Positions 16,559-24,627 of a stretch of DNA of 30,070 nt are shown here, in pieces. The notes beneath the pieces were generated by a model. The model ran no database searches, was not told the DNA's origin, and was given only the letters and a program-made list of their open reading frames with translations. The stretch is taken from contig JABHUV010000227.1 of assembly GCA_018658605.1 (NCBI GenBank), positions 1 through 30,070 on the forward strand. Reading direction: 5' to 3'. How positions within the stretch are numbered: the first letter of the stretch is position 1; each line of letters begins with the position of its first letter. A program made the position numbers and the translations under genes. Source of the DNA: Planctomycetaceae bacterium (lineage in GTDB: Bacteria > Planctomycetota > Planctomycetia > Pirellulales > Pirellulaceae).

Positions 16559-16801
16559 ATGCTTCCTGACGTAATGCCGAATTCGAGGCTAACTGAACTA
16601 ATCGCAATTTCTATTCATAGTCACCGAAACCGCTGTCACCGACATTTACGCCAGCTAAAGTGGCTGATTACAGAGTCTCTGGCCAGCGGTATCGCCGGCC
16701 CTGTCCCCCCCACCGAGTTACAGGGCCGAGACATCTTGCCCTTTCTCGCCCATAACGGTTTCACCATCGAGCCTGTACACCTGAGCGGGCAGGGACTATA
16801 A
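16559..16801 (+). CDS. Possible small protein, unrecognised; may be a gene remnant
   Basis: An open frame of 80 codons starts one base after the membrane-protein stop and fills the gap before the convergent FHA gene. The product is basic and His-rich near residues 18-30 (H-S-H-R-N-R-C-H-R-H-L-R) with a Pro/Gly-containing middle (S-G-I-A-G-P-V-P-P-T-E-L). There is no good ribosome binding site, a hairpin lies inside the frame, and I see no family. It could be a real small gene coupled to the one before it, a decayed fragment, or a chance open frame. Confidence 0.3.
   Translation: MLPDVMPNSRLTELIAISIHSHRNRCHRHLRQLKWLITESLASGIAGPVPPTELQGRDILPFLAHNGFTIEPVHLSGQGL
16696..16728. repeat. Perfect 9-bp inverted repeat, 15-base loop
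   Basis: CGGCCCTGT (16696-16704) is exactly complementary to ACAGGGCCG (16720-16728). No T-tract follows on either strand, so it is a poor terminator, yet it lies about 80 bases beyond the stop of the convergent FHA gene and might stabilise a transcript end. Confidence 0.5.
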
Positions 16802-16806
16802 ACTTA

Positions 16807-18369
16807 TTAGAGATATAACTGGCCATGGGCCCCGAAAGTCAACTTAACGCCGTCAATATCGATCTCATGTTCGGGAGAAAGCGGGACCATTTCATCGCTG
16901 GCCAAAGAATGCCCGTCAACCGATACCTCCCAAGCCCCTGCTAATCTGTTCAGCCAAAAACTACGGTTAATATATAGCAATCGCGCTGCAATTTTGGGTA
17001 ACCCCTGTACTACGATTGCGCATTTAGAATCGGATGACCCAATCATGGCTTGTTGGCATATTACAACATACTGTTCTTCCTTAAGATTGTTTTCTCTTTC
17101 TATGCGGATGGCGTCCAATCTCAGTGTGTTTCCAACTGACCATATTTTTCCCCACCTTAAATGACTCGCATTTGCAAAGCTTGTTAAACGACGACGTTCC
17201 TTACGATAGACTGCGGAATGTTGTTCCGACACAAATGGCACTAATTGCAATTTGAGTTGTTTTGAAGACAGCAACGGTCCTAAGGCTAATTCCGTTTCGG
17301 CGTGAAATGCCTCCGGCTTTAAGGTGAAACTTTCTTTGACTGGTTCAAAGTTTATTTCGATACCAGATGAACTTTTATCCTGAAACTCGATCCCCTCTTC
17401 AAGAATTGTTGCCACGCAATGTAGACGCGATAGATTGCGGGATTTTGCATCGTTGTCATCGCTGCGAGGTAAGAATCGCACAACAATATCTCGTTCCCGA
17501 CTTCGCCCTAACCCAATTCGGTGTTGTGACAATAAAATAACATTACCACCGTCTGGCAACCTCAAACACGCTTTCTGTATATGAACCCGTTCGGTTATCT
17601 CTGTTGACTGCCAAAGTTGATTTCCCTCAACCGTCGATGCCACCTGCAGCGTGTACGCCTGCGTAATCCCGTCATCTGCTGCGTCATCAACCTCATCGTC
17701 CGTCTCACCGGTTTGCCCTTGCAGTATATTGATCAAACCACTTCCCGAACCTTTTAGCTTGACTTTGGAAAACCTATTTAAGTTTAGTCCTTGTAGATTT
17801 ACTATTGATTTGTCGTCGCTATCAATTTCGAGTACGCGTTCAGCAGCATCAGCTTTAGGTATCGTCAGTCGAATATCGCAGTAGAGTCGCTGTGGTAGCA
17901 GTGGATCAGCTAGGTCCGCAAATTCCAACTCAAGCTTCATATTGTAGATTCCGGCAACGCAATCCGTTCCGCCGGTTCTCAAGTAAAAGGGAAACCGAAA
18001 CATCCAATGTCCTTCAGAATTGCGAATTGGGACAGGCTCAGTATCCGACGCCATAAAATCGAGATGGTCATCAAGAGTAAACTTAACATCCAGTTCCGCG
18101 TCGGAATAATCCTCACCGCAGACCAATAAGAACTCGGGGGAACAACGCTCGCCTATCTCGGGTGCAAGCCCCCAGCTCGCAATAAGACTGGGTAGACGCT
18201 GCGCAAGCGCAAATTTACCCCTTATTCCCCTTGCGATATATTCAATATCAGCATTAGAGAGTCCTGGGTCAGGGTCACGATCGATGATAGTTGAAACAAT
18301 CTCAGCGGTTGACTCATTTCCAGAGAACCCAGATGACAACTTAACGGCTATATCGTCGAGATTAGACAC
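16807..18369 (-). CDS. FHA-domain protein with a second, degenerate FHA-like domain
   Basis: 520 residues, no signal peptide and no membrane helix, so cytoplasmic. Residues 1-75 are helical; about 75-180 is a predicted beta domain. An acidic linker (D-D-E-V-D-D-A-A-D-D) lies at 225-233. FHA domain 1 spans about 265-375: I-G-L-G-R-S with Arg289, and S-R-L-H-C with Ser314 and His317, matching the phosphothreonine-reading residues G-R...S-x-x-H. A second beta-rich segment at about 430-515 has an FHA-like outline (A-M-I-G-S-S-D, V-D-G-H-S-L, I-D-I-D-G-V-K-L) but lacks S-x-x-H, so it probably does not bind phosphopeptide. The start is GTG. It follows the SPFH gene by 53 bases, on the same strand as the kinase, which suggests it reads the kinase's products. 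Confidence 0.8.
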   Translation of the reverse strand: MSNLDDIAVKLSSGFSGNESTAEIVSTIIDRDPDPGLSNADIEYIARGIRGKFALAQRLPSLIASWGLAPEIGERCSPEFLLVCGEDYSDAELDVKFTLDDHLDFMASDTEPVPIRNSEGHWMFRFPFYLRTGGTDCVAGIYNMKLELEFADLADPLLPQRLYCDIRLTIPKADAAERVLEIDSDDKSIVNLQGLNLNRFSKVKLKGSGSGLINILQGQTGETDDEVDDAADDGITQAYTLQVASTVEGNQLWQSTEITERVHIQKACLRLPDGGNVILLSQHRIGLGRSRERDIVVRFLPRSDDNDAKSRNLSRLHCVATILEEGIEFQDKSSSGIEINFEPVKESFTLKPEAFHAETELALGPLLSSKQLKLQLVPFVSEQHSAVYRKERRRLTSFANASHLRWGKIWSVGNTLRLDAIRIERENNLKEEQYVVICQQAMIGSSDSKCAIVVQGLPKIAARLLYINRSFWLNRLAGAWEVSVDGHSLASDEMVPLSPEHEIDIDGVKLTFGAHGQLYL

Positions 18370-18422
18370 GGATAATTTTTAACCACAACAAAATCAAAAC
18401 GGAAACAGAAGACGAAACGGTA

Positions 18423-20384
18423 TTATGGTGCAGATGGAGGCGGTGGTGGCGGAACTATTCCGCCAAACATAATAGAAAGTTCCGGGCAATCACCAGCACG
18501 CGTCCACTGATTTGCCCCCGCTTTTTGTACCTGACAGTCAGCGGTTACGGTGCCATTTTTCGCAAACTCAATAAACTGTTCGTGCTGGTAGGGTCCATGT
18601 GTTTGTCCATCACGGGCAAGAAACCATGTGGCTGTTCCAACCGCAACTGCGGGCGGCGGGGCGGGGATCGCATTTGAGGTGTTGGCCTGACTATCATTGC
18701 CTGTAATCGAGCTGATGACGTCCTTTTGCACCTGCATCGCGTCCTTTAATGCCTCAGCGACCGCCGCTGACTTATCTTCAGCTGCCTGTGCAAGTTGTTC
18801 GCTAGCGTCCTGCTTGGCTTGTATGACCGCTTCACTTGTTTTCATGTTGGCCAACAATCGGGCGTTTTCGGTATCCGCAAGTGCAACCAATGTCTCGGTC
18901 GAACTGCCTTTAAGTGATGCAATCTTATCAAGTTGACGTTGACTTGATTTGTCAAGTTTGAGTTCTTCCAGTTCTGATCGCAATCTGGCTTCATCCGCAA
19001 GGAACTTTGCATTCATTTCCTGTACCGCTTTGAGGCGATCCATTTGGCTAACAGATTCCTGATCCTCGATTTCCAACTCCCACTCTTTGCGCCGCTGTTC
19101 GCGAATCAACTTGGAATTTTCCAATTGGTTCTGCAGCTCATCTTCAATTAGCGCAACTCGCGAGTCCCGTTCAATCACTCCGACCGCAATCTCTGTCTCA
19201 ACGTCTTGTAACTGGCGTTCATGAAGTACCTGCGCCCACGATTCATCTCTCTTTACGTCCTGTTTATCTCGCCACAAACCCCAGTCCTCACGTTGTTTTT
19301 CGCGATTTGCGGCGCGATCCGTCTTTCGTAGTTCCAGCATCTGAATCATGGCAGCGGAATCTTTGGTATGACTAACGCCTGCTAATTCTATTTCGCGATT
19401 TAGAGCGGTCAGATCTGTTTGATATTCGAATTCTGCGTTTAGCGACTCCAATTCAAATTCGCGTTTTCCGTCGAGTAATCCAATCATATGAGCACGCAGG
19501 GATTCGCGGTCAGATTTTCGGTTGTCGAACTCAAAGGTGAGTTCCTCAACATCTTCTTGGCGAATCAATGCGTCTTTGTCCACCTCCGCTATAAACTCCG
19601 CATATTCTTCCTTCGTTTCAATCTTGTCAATTGCACCGGAAAGATGTTGATCGCGAAGTTCGCTGTTGACCTTAAGGCGGCGAAGATTATCCTGAATATG
19701 CTGTTCACCCAACCAGATTTCGCCTCTTTTCTCATGTAGGGAATCCAACGCCTGATGGCTTATATCCAAGGTTTCAGTTTCAATAAAAGCCATCCCATAA
19801 CGCTTTAATCGAACAGCAAGTTGCTCCGAAATGGTCGCTGATAAAGATTCTGCCACTTGCCCGCTTTGCAATTCCTCGGGCGTGCGCAATCGAATGGCTT
19901 GCTTTGCCGCCTGAGTAATTAACGGTAACATGTCAGAACGGATATTCTCGAATGATATTTCATCTTTGGCACCCATGTAATTAGCGAGAAAGTATGCCAC
20001 ATTGCTAATCTGAATACTTACGCGTATCCTTGCGTCAATCAGCAAGCCTTCCCGTGTAGGGATATCGGCGAGATCAATATCAATGTGCTGTACTTCACCG
20101 CGAGTTAGAATGACAGTTGCCTGTTTTATTTTCCAAAACTTCAAACAATCTAAAACGCCCTGCATCGTATGCTGACCAGGTGGTAAATGCCCGACTTGCT
20201 GACCTTCTTCAACGAAGTAGGCAATCGTGCCCGGCTCAATAACGATGGATTCAACTCCAGCCTCTTTAGCAAGCCAGCGAAAAAACCCTTTGGGTTCAAA
20301 CACGTTATTGAGATTCGGTAACGTAACCCGACTTGCGAATACATTATCCGGAGTCACCCAACGACTATTCTGAATATCAACCAT
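18423..20384 (-). CDS. SPFH/band 7 protein with long coiled coil and C-terminal GYF-like domain
   Basis: 653 residues. Residues about 35-215 form an SPFH (prohibitin/flotillin-like) domain: E-S-I-V-I-E-P-G-T-I-A-Y-F, R-G-E-V-Q-H-I-D-I-D, V-S-I-Q-I-S-N-V, and R-L-K-R-Y-G-M-A-F-I-E. Residues about 215-560 are a highly charged helical coiled coil (E/K/R/Q/A-rich). Residues about 584-640 match a GYF_2-type domain (T-W-F-L-A-R-D-G, G-P-Y, N-Q-W-T-R-A-G-D), a likely peptide-binding module, and the protein ends in a polyproline tail P-P-P-P-P-P. No signal peptide or clear membrane helix, so it probably assembles on the inner face of a membrane. GGAG at eight-base spacing supports the start. The SPFH part resembles the YdjI/'virion core' type, but the GYF ending is unusual. 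Confidence 0.85.
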   Translation of the reverse strand: MVDIQNSRWVTPDNVFASRVTLPNLNNVFEPKGFFRWLAKEAGVESIVIEPGTIAYFVEEGQQVGHLPPGQHTMQGVLDCLKFWKIKQATVILTRGEVQHIDIDLADIPTREGLLIDARIRVSIQISNVAYFLANYMGAKDEISFENIRSDMLPLITQAAKQAIRLRTPEELQSGQVAESLSATISEQLAVRLKRYGMAFIETETLDISHQALDSLHEKRGEIWLGEQHIQDNLRRLKVNSELRDQHLSGAIDKIETKEEYAEFIAEVDKDALIRQEDVEELTFEFDNRKSDRESLRAHMIGLLDGKREFELESLNAEFEYQTDLTALNREIELAGVSHTKDSAAMIQMLELRKTDRAANREKQREDWGLWRDKQDVKRDESWAQVLHERQLQDVETEIAVGVIERDSRVALIEDELQNQLENSKLIREQRRKEWELEIEDQESVSQMDRLKAVQEMNAKFLADEARLRSELEELKLDKSSQRQLDKIASLKGSSTETLVALADTENARLLANMKTSEAVIQAKQDASEQLAQAAEDKSAAVAEALKDAMQVQKDVISSITGNDSQANTSNAIPAPPPAVAVGTATWFLARDGQTHGPYQHEQFIEFAKNGTVTADCQVQKAGANQWTRAGDCPELSIMFGGIVPPPPPPSAP

Positions 20385-20685
20385 CTAAAACACTCCGTCT
20401 TGTTGATTTGTTAAATTCGCTCACGCAAATTCGACGCTTAACGCCTTGTGTTTATTTTACTGTAGAAACGATCATCTCGACCGTCATAAATTAATACTTA
20501 TCGGTGAATTTGTTCCGATAAATTCAAGTTGCTAAAATTCCTTCGTGATCTGGAAGGGTAGGTGAGTATTGTTGATAAACTAGAAAGCCAGCAAGCGTTC
20601 ATACTATCCACAGAGTAACCTGAATAATGAATGTAGGGAGGTCAATATTGGGAGGGAAGTACAGTAATAGGCACCAACTGCGGAA
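20385..20685. other. Intergenic region between kinase and SPFH genes
   Basis: About 300 AT-rich bases with no coding frame. It contains an inverted repeat TTATCGG/CCGATAA (20498-20504 and 20515-20521) with a ten-base loop. It is long enough to hold a separate promoter for the SPFH and FHA genes. No convincing -35/-10 pair and no terminator with a T-tract for the kinase were found by eye. Confidence 0.5.
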
Positions 20686-23600
20686 CTAATCCAACTCACG
20701 AACTAACCGAAACCCGGCGAAATAGAGGTTGCGGTTATCAGCAACGCCCTTATTGCGGCAAGCGGACCGAGAGTCACTCGCGTTATCAAGCCACGACCCT
20801 CCCCGCAAAACACGCTCAGTACCCCGCGACGGGCCACGTGGATCCTGTTCGGGTGATTGCTTATAGTAATCCCGTTCATATACATCTTGACACCATTCGT
20901 ACACATTTCCGTGCATATCGTACAGCCCAAACGCGTTGGAGTTTTTCAGTCCAACTTGATGTGCATACATCTCATCAATATCCCACGCGTTTACATCGTA
21001 CCAAGCGTATTCACCAACTATCTTTTCATCATCGCCAAATATCCAACGTGTTTCTGTTCCCGCCCGGCAGGCATATTCCCACTCCGCTTCTGTTGGTAAA
21101 CGATACGTCTTGTCAACTTTGAGGCTAAGTTTGTTGCAAAACGCAACAGCTTCACTCCAACCTACGTACGTCGCTGCGTAGTTGGGTCCTTCTTTGACAT
21201 AGGATTTTCCTTTCCACGGTTCTGTGCCCATCAATGCCTTCCACTGCCCTTGAGTCACTTCGGTCGTTTGTATGGAAAACGACTTAACAATTGTCACCTT
21301 GTGTTGGGTTTCATCATCTCCTCTACCAATCTCATCCGATGATGATCCCATCATAAAGGTACCAGCAGGGATCTCGTTAAACGACATGCCGAGCGCGTTG
21401 GTTATCAGATCAGCGGAAGGAATTGTAGTGTTTTCTGTATCCGCCATCATAGCAGCCTGTTCCCTTGCCGCCTGTTCCCTTGCCGCCTGTTCCCTTGCCG
21501 CCTGTCCTTTCGCAGTCGGTTCTCTCGCAACCTGTTCTCTCGCAACCTTCTCTGCTGCTAACTTTAATCGCAATCCCTCCGAATTCGAGGGGTTTAAATC
21601 AAGCACCGTTTTCCAATCCCCCTTGGCTAATGCAGAGGATATCTTCTCAGCCCTTTCGGCGACAGCACTTTTAGCAACAGCTTCTTGTACAGCTGCTTCC
21701 CTCATCCTTAATCCCTCTGGATTATAGGGATCCAACTGTAATACCGTTTCCCAGTCCCGGTTTCTAATCGCGGTTTCAACAGCCTTCGTGTCATGATTCA
21801 CTTTGATGACCACGCCAGTGATTAATATCGCCACAACGCCCGACGCTAAGATCAAAATAAAGACTACATTTTTCTTGCGAGCACGTGCGGACGCTTTAAC
21901 TTTAATTTCGTCAAGCATCTGTTGGAATTCAGGATCCCGAATATCAAATTTCGCGACTTCACTAAGGTAATTACTGATATTCCTAATCGTCGTCTTATAT
22001 TTTTTTTTGGACAAATCTACTGATACTGTGCTTAACACGTCCTGACGCAACGCCAACATTTTTGTTGCAAGTTGGCGAAGTTCAGTCGTTGTGGAAGTCT
22101 GATATTCCTTGGCAATAGAACCAAGAAGTTCAACCGCCTCATCGTACTGCAACTGTTTCACAAGTCTTTGGGCTGCTGAGACAATGTTTTGATTGCGCAC
22201 CTCCATCTGAACTTCGTGATCGATGAGATCCTGTTTCAACTTCACTAAATCTTCTTGATCTGCCTTTAGGGCCAGGCACCCTTGGACGTCAGGTAATAAA
22301 TCTTTAAGCTGGTTCCCTTTAACCGCTGCTGCAATTTTGTCGCGCAGACTGTTAAACTCACTAAGTAAATGGCTCGCCTTGGCTTTTAGATTTTCCAACT
22401 GTTCGTTGGAAACTTCTGCTGCAACCGTGTCAAGAGTAGCTAACGCTTCTGCGTACTGCTGGCCCTCAAGTTGTTGTGTGGCCTTGTTGAACGCGGCATC
22501 TCGTTCTTGCAGCAGATCACTATCTCGTTTTTCGAGTTGCTCTCTAAGATCCTGGATTGCCGGGCGAATTGGATTGAGAAATAAAAGTTCATTGACAATT
22601 GGTAAGAGCCCCGTAATTTCCTGTTTGATCACCCGCTCGCGAACAATACCTTCAAGCTCCTTAAGACGCGACTGCTTTATGGTAAGCTGCTCGATTAATT
22701 GCTCTGCTGTACCTTCGCCGCCACTGACCGTTGTCTGCATCAGTGATTCAGCGATTTTTGCGAGAGTCTGCAAACCAGCGTCATAGTCACAGGCCTGTTC
22801 ATGAACCAGTGCCTCCCGCAGCAATTCCCCTAAGCGATCATGTTCCGATGTTCTTGTTGACTCGAGCCTTGCTAAGAATTCTTCGTGCCACGCCGCAAAC
22901 TGCTGCAATCGCAGATCGTTTTGCAAACCAATTACGTTGGCGGCTTTCAGGGCGTCATCAAACATTAACTCGTTGAGGAATCCTTCGGCGTCATCATGAT
23001 TCCTCTGAAGAACTACTTTGGCTTTTTCTATAAGAGAATCTTGTTGCGCACCACAACTATCACAGACGCCTTCCCACATTGCCATGACGGTCTTACATCT
23101 GAGGCAATCAACCTCAAGGGAAACGGCGCAATCAGCATTGCGGCAAAACTTCCGATCCGGAGGGTTTGGTGTTCCACAAAGGGGGCATTCCCCTTCGCCT
23201 AAGTCTCTCGATGTATTCAGACCAGCGGACGCTGCCTGCTGTACTGCTTCCTTCATTTCAACAGCCGACTGAAATCGATCAACCATTGACTCCTCAAGTC
23301 CTTTTCCCAATGCCTCCTGTAGTCGCGTCGGAACATCCGAAAACCTAATAATTTTCGGACTTTTGCCCGTCAACATTTGATAGAGCGTCGCTGCCATACT
23401 CCAGAGATCGCTGCGGTGGTCGGTCAGCTTGGCTGCCCTCCGTTGCTCAGGTGGCATGAAGTCCAGCGTCCCGAGCACGGCCCCTTCCATCGTCATGCCT
23501 GTATTGGCAGTATCATCCTTAGCCAAACCAAAATCTGTGAGCTTGGGTACACCATCTTCGGTCATTAAGATATTGGCTGGTTTAATATCACGGTGAATGA

Positions 23601-24162
23601 TCCCGGAAGCATGAGCCTTAGCCAGGCCATCACACAATTGACCGAAGATATTTACCGCTTCGTCTGGATCGATAGGTCCAACTTTGCATTTATCCAACAG
23701 GCTTCCGCCTTGAACACATTCCATAATCAGAAAAGGGCCATCGGTAGAGTGGCCATAGTCATAGATCTGTACGATGTTCGGATGACTAAGCTCCGCCATC
23801 GACTGTGCTTCTGTTAAGAAGCGTTGGACCGCGGTTTTACTACGGGCCGCTTTGCCTATGATTCGCTTGATAGCGACTTTACGATTTAAACGTGTATCGG
23901 TAGCGAGGATAACCTCGCCCATGCCACCTTTACCCAGCACACCTTCTTCGGTGTAGCGTTCCGAGAGATCTTCTAATTTCATCCCGTCATCAAACAGCTC
24001 GTCCTCGACGTAGGCGTCACCGAAGGTGGATTGATCGCCAAGGCTGTGACCATCAGTATCGCCGCCCATCGTCGCCCCGTCACCGAGTGATTGCTGAAAA
24101 CGATCCGCTTTTCCGACGCCATCAAACGTTTCACCTCCAAGGCTGTCTTCGTGATCTGGCAT
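20686..24162 (-). CDS. Membrane Ser/Thr protein kinase with double zinc ribbon and SUMF1-like C-terminal domain
   Basis: 1158 residues. The Hanks-type kinase spans about 70-310: G-K-G-G-M-G-E-V, Lys99 in V-A-I-K-R, catalytic H-R-D-I-K-P-A-N with Asp192, and D-F-G at 210-212, so it should be active. Two CxxC ribbons follow (Cys326/329/340/345 and Cys353/356/367/370). Residues about 380-760 are helical, repeat-like stalk. One membrane helix lies at about 764-788 after A-R-A-R-K-K. Beyond it are two copies of a W-x-T-V-L-x-L-x-P motif (801-824 and 848-870), an A-R-E-Q-A repeat (874-904) and a SUMF1/FGE-like domain (about 920-1158: G-M-S-F-N-E-I-P-A-G-T-F-M-M-G, R-L-P-T-E-A-E-W-E-Y, D-M-H-G-N-V-Y-E-W, R-G-G-S-W). 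The end lacks the C-x-x-x-x-C pair of true formylglycine-generating enzymes, so it is probably a sensor or binding domain outside the cytoplasm. Confidence 0.93.
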   Translation of the reverse strand: MPDHEDSLGGETFDGVGKADRFQQSLGDGATMGGDTDGHSLGDQSTFGDAYVEDELFDDGMKLEDLSERYTEEGVLGKGGMGEVILATDTRLNRKVAIKRIIGKAARSKTAVQRFLTEAQSMAELSHPNIVQIYDYGHSTDGPFLIMECVQGGSLLDKCKVGPIDPDEAVNIFGQLCDGLAKAHASGIIHRDIKPANILMTEDGVPKLTDFGLAKDDTANTGMTMEGAVLGTLDFMPPEQRRAAKLTDHRSDLWSMAATLYQMLTGKSPKIIRFSDVPTRLQEALGKGLEESMVDRFQSAVEMKEAVQQAASAGLNTSRDLGEGECPLCGTPNPPDRKFCRNADCAVSLEVDCLRCKTVMAMWEGVCDSCGAQQDSLIEKAKVVLQRNHDDAEGFLNELMFDDALKAANVIGLQNDLRLQQFAAWHEEFLARLESTRTSEHDRLGELLREALVHEQACDYDAGLQTLAKIAESLMQTTVSGGEGTAEQLIEQLTIKQSRLKELEGIVRERVIKQEITGLLPIVNELLFLNPIRPAIQDLREQLEKRDSDLLQERDAAFNKATQQLEGQQYAEALATLDTVAAEVSNEQLENLKAKASHLLSEFNSLRDKIAAAVKGNQLKDLLPDVQGCLALKADQEDLVKLKQDLIDHEVQMEVRNQNIVSAAQRLVKQLQYDEAVELLGSIAKEYQTSTTTELRQLATKMLALRQDVLSTVSVDLSKKKYKTTIRNISNYLSEVAKFDIRDPEFQQMLDEIKVKASARARKKNVVFILILASGVVAILITGVVIKVNHDTKAVETAIRNRDWETVLQLDPYNPEGLRMREAAVQEAVAKSAVAERAEKISSALAKGDWKTVLDLNPSNSEGLRLKLAAEKVAREQVAREPTAKGQAAREQAAREQAAREQAAMMADTENTTIPSADLITNALGMSFNEIPAGTFMMGSSSDEIGRGDDETQHKVTIVKSFSIQTTEVTQGQWKALMGTEPWKGKSYVKEGPNYAATYVGWSEAVAFCNKLSLKVDKTYRLPTEAEWEYACRAGTETRWIFGDDEKIVGEYAWYDVNAWDIDEMYAHQVGLKNSNAFGLYDMHGNVYEWCQDVYERDYYKQSPEQDPRGPSRGTERVLRGGSWLDNASDSRSACRNKGVADNRNLYFAGFRLVRELD
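21458..21547. repeat. 15-bp tandem repeat inside the kinase gene
   Basis: Three exact head-to-tail copies of TGTTCCCTTGCCGCC (21458-21472, 21473-21487, 21488-21502) are followed by three diverged copies (to 21547). The unit keeps the reading frame and encodes the A-R-E-Q-A repeat between the membrane helix and the SUMF1-like domain. Copy number could change by slippage without breaking the frame. Confidence 0.9.
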
Positions 24163-24280
24163 GGTGGCTAACTAGTAGGTTTATGGAAATGGCAAGCATT
24201 TATACTACCCCAGCCAGAGATGAATCACAAATGCAGGTGCGTACATATGCGGAGACTTTTCAGCTTCTGCCCTCCCAATG

Positions 24281-24330
24281 TCACACGATGTGATATCTAA
24301 ACGTAAATGTGTCACCGCAATTGGTGTCAC
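24281..24330. promoter_or_regulatory. Cluster of GTGTCAC-like motifs upstream of the kinase gene
   Basis: An inverted TCACA-CGA-TGTGA (24281-24293) is followed by two direct GTGTCAC copies (24309-24315 and 24324-24330) whose starts are 15 bases apart. They lie about 120-170 bases before the kinase start. They may be operator sites, but short motifs of this kind also arise by chance. Confidence 0.2.
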
Positions 24331-24402
24331 TGAACTAGATTTACGAAAAAAGGACTGACGACATATGCCGCAAGTCCTACTATGACTGTGTGAATCCGCT
24401 AG

Positions 24403-24484
<82 letters not shown>

Positions 24485-24495
24485 ATACCGTGAGA

Positions 24496-24501
24496 ATTAT
24501 A
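24496..24501 (-). promoter_or_regulatory. -10 element of the tRNA-Leu promoter
   Basis: A perfect TATAAT on the minus strand lies 11 bases before the tRNA 5' end, giving a start point about four bases upstream of the mature tRNA. No good -35 is visible. Its position argues against a transporter-protein start in this region. Confidence 0.55.
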
Positions 24502-24627
24502 TACAACCCCGCTATTCTCGACTACCCCTTCCTAAACCCACCGTCGTTGTTACACAAGCACGCAAATAGAGGATACAATCAATCTTTTAACCGTAAAACT
24601 TTGTTTCACCTCGCAATACCCAACGAT

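Noticed and set aside
16559..16801. A ParD-like antitoxin, from a faint resemblance around S-G-I-A-G-P
   Set aside because: The resemblance is a handful of residues, no toxin gene is adjacent, and the His/Arg-rich part does not fit.
20686..21420. The kinase's C-terminal domain as activator of the nearby sulfatase
   Set aside because: The cysteine pair needed by formylglycine-generating enzymes is missing and the domain is fused to a membrane kinase.
21458..21547. Short regular repeats that could suggest a CRISPR or other array
   Set aside because: The units are head-to-tail without spacers, keep the reading frame and encode a protein repeat.
24490..24627. N-terminal extension of the TctC protein from an upstream start
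   Set aside because: It overlaps the tRNA promoter -10 element and would bury the lipoprotein signal behind 46 polar residues.
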